Shown in pieces: positions 11,202 through 12,396 of a stretch of 12,396 bases of DNA. Within the stretch, counting starts at the first letter, position 1; each line of letters opens with the position of its first letter. Source of the stretch: UBA9715 sp045614225 (GTDB taxonomy: Bacteria > Actinomycetota > Coriobacteriia > Coriobacteriales > Eggerthellaceae); contig JAZLCO010000130.1 in the NCBI GenBank assembly GCA_045614225.1, forward strand, positions 1 to 12,396, written 5' to 3'. A program made the translations under genes and the position numbers. The notes below the pieces were generated by a model. The model saw nothing but the letters and a program-made list of their open reading frames with translations, ran no database searches and had not been told where the DNA came from.

Positions 11202-12396
11202 ATGCAGATCCGCGAACAACTTGAAACGATCGTCGACGAGGCAATTGCTGCAGCAATAGCAGATGGTTCGCTGGCAATGGAAAACCCGCCTGCTGCGGCG
11301 CTGGAGCGCCCGAGGGACGAGGCGAACGGCGATTGGGCATCCACGGTTGCCATGCGTTCTGCCAAGCTTGCCCATGCCAAGCCACGCGACATTGCGGAAG
11401 CCATTGTCGAGCACATACCCGAGAACGATGTCGTCAAATCGTGCGAAATCGCTGGTCCGGGTTTCATCAACTTCCGCTTGACCGATTCGGTTCTTCAGCA
11501 TGTGGTGTCAACTGTTCGCGAGAAGAAGGATGATTTCGGCAAAAGCGAGGTTGAGGAAAGAAAGCGCAAAGTCAATCTCGAGTACATTTCGGCCAACCCG
11601 ACCGGTCCCATGCATATCGGCCACGGTCGTTGGGCAGCTTTGGGCGATTCGATGGCGCGTGTCATGCGCCATGCCGGATATGACGTGTTCGAAGAGTTTT
11701 ACGTTAACGATCATGGTACGCAGATGGATGTGTTCGGAAACTCGATTTCCGTACGCTACATGCAGCTGCTTGGCCATGATGTCGAGATGCCGGAGCAGTG
11801 CTATGGCGGAGCGTATGTAGTCGACATAGCGCAGGGCATCATCGATCGCGAGGGTCGTGCTTATGAGGACCTGAGTGACGAAGAGCGCATGCAGGCTTTC
11901 CGCGAAATCGGTTACCACGAGATGCTCGAGAACCAGAAGACGTTGCTCGAGAAGTTCGGTACGACGTTTGATTGCTGGTTCAGCGAGAGGAACCTCTATG
12001 TGCCAGATGAGAACGGCAAGAGCGCGGTTGACCGTGCGCTCGAGGTCATGAACGAGAAGGGCTACATCTTCGAAGCAGAGGATGCCACGTGGTTCCGTTC
12101 ATCTGAATTCGGCGACGACAAAGATCGCGTGCTCATCAAGGCCAATGGCGAGCTCACGTATTTCACGAGCGATATGGCCTACCACTACGACAAGGTTTGC
12201 CGCGGATTCGACCATCTGATCGACATCTGGGGCGCAGACCACCATGGATACATCAAGCGTTGCGAAGCCATGATGGAAGCATGGGGCCATGCCGGCATGC
12301 TCGAAGTCGTGCTCGGCCAGCTTGTCAATCTGCTGCGCGATGGCGAGCCTGTGCGCATGTCGAAGCGTACGGGTGAAATGGTCACGTTCGAAGAGC
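11202..12396 (+). CDS. argS: Arginyl-tRNA synthetase (3' partial)
   Basis: ATG 11202 follows AGAGAGG (11189-11195) with a 6-nt spacer. The frame stays open to the window end, giving 398 codons of an enzyme usually near 560-580 aa; the missing part is the end of the catalytic domain and the anticodon-binding helices. The N-terminal add-on domain of bacterial ArgRS covers about residues 1-110. The class I signature HIGH is at 138-141 within NPTGPMHIGHGR, and the KMSKS-loop equivalent RMSKRTG is at 385-391. DIWGADHHGYIKR (about 345-357) is the conserved segment before it. It charges tRNA-Arg in the cytoplasm, including the tRNA-Arg(TCT) encoded 1.2 kb upstream. Identification is secure. Confidence 0.97.
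   Translation, partial: MQIREQLETIVDEAIAAAIADGSLAMENPPAAALERPRDEANGDWASTVAMRSAKLAHAKPRDIAEAIVEHIPENDVVKSCEIAGPGFINFRLTDSVLQHVVSTVREKKDDFGKSEVEERKRKVNLEYISANPTGPMHIGHGRWAALGDSMARVMRHAGYDVFEEFYVNDHGTQMDVFGNSISVRYMQLLGHDVEMPEQCYGGAYVVDIAQGIIDREGRAYEDLSDEERMQAFREIGYHEMLENQKTLLEKFGTTFDCWFSERNLYVPDENGKSAVDRALEVMNEKGYIFEAEDATWFRSSEFGDDKDRVLIKANGELTYFTSDMAYHYDKVCRGFDHLIDIWGADHHGYIKRCEAMMEAWGHAGMLEVVLGQLVNLLRDGEPVRMSKRTGEMVTFEE

Overview
This window looks like chromosomal DNA from an anaerobic, moderately high-GC actinobacterium, most likely of the Coriobacteriia (Eggerthellaceae-like). That placement is an inference from three things: an acetylene-hydratase-type molybdopterin enzyme of the kind abundant in gut Eggerthellaceae, GTG/TTG start codons with purine-rich Shine-Dalgarno sites, and the overall coding style. 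No rRNA or other taxonomic marker is present.

Positions 1-5770 (+ strand) hold a compact redox/cofactor-type gene set. It starts with the C-terminal three quarters of a large molybdopterin oxidoreductase. Next come a GT-A-fold nucleotidyl/glycosyltransferase-like protein (DUF2064/CofC-like), a radical SAM enzyme resembling the MJ0619/tetraether synthase (Tes) branch, a two-cluster ferredoxin fused to DUF169, and a GNAT acetyltransferase with a C-terminal Cys cluster. The last three genes overlap or touch, so they are probably translated together. The whole set reads as a molybdoenzyme plus an uncharacterised small-molecule or protein modification module; no substrate can be assigned from sequence.

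Positions 5771-5892 lie between convergent genes and contain a perfect 24-bp inverted repeat with a competing internal hairpin. Positions 5893-7932 (- strand) encode a CPA1-type Na+/H+ antiporter with a long cytoplasmic tail. It is divergent from a PadR-family regulator (8164-8646). The shared 231-bp control region carries a nearly perfect 14-bp dyad over the likely padR promoter and four CATTTG/CAAATG boxes.

Positions 8687-12396 are a translation and arginine neighbourhood: tRNA-His(GTG), tRNA-Lys(CTT), an intrinsic terminator, a membrane-anchored protein with a DnaQ-like exonuclease fold that has lost its catalytic residues, tRNA-Arg(TCT), a strong hairpin, ornithine carbamoyltransferase (argF/arcB), and arginyl-tRNA synthetase (argS, cut off by the window end). 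Arginine supply, its tRNA and its charging enzyme are therefore adjacent.

The points most worth following up are the five-gene molybdoenzyme/radical SAM module, the catalytically dead exonuclease-fold membrane protein with its terminator-coupled start, and the PadR/antiporter operator region.
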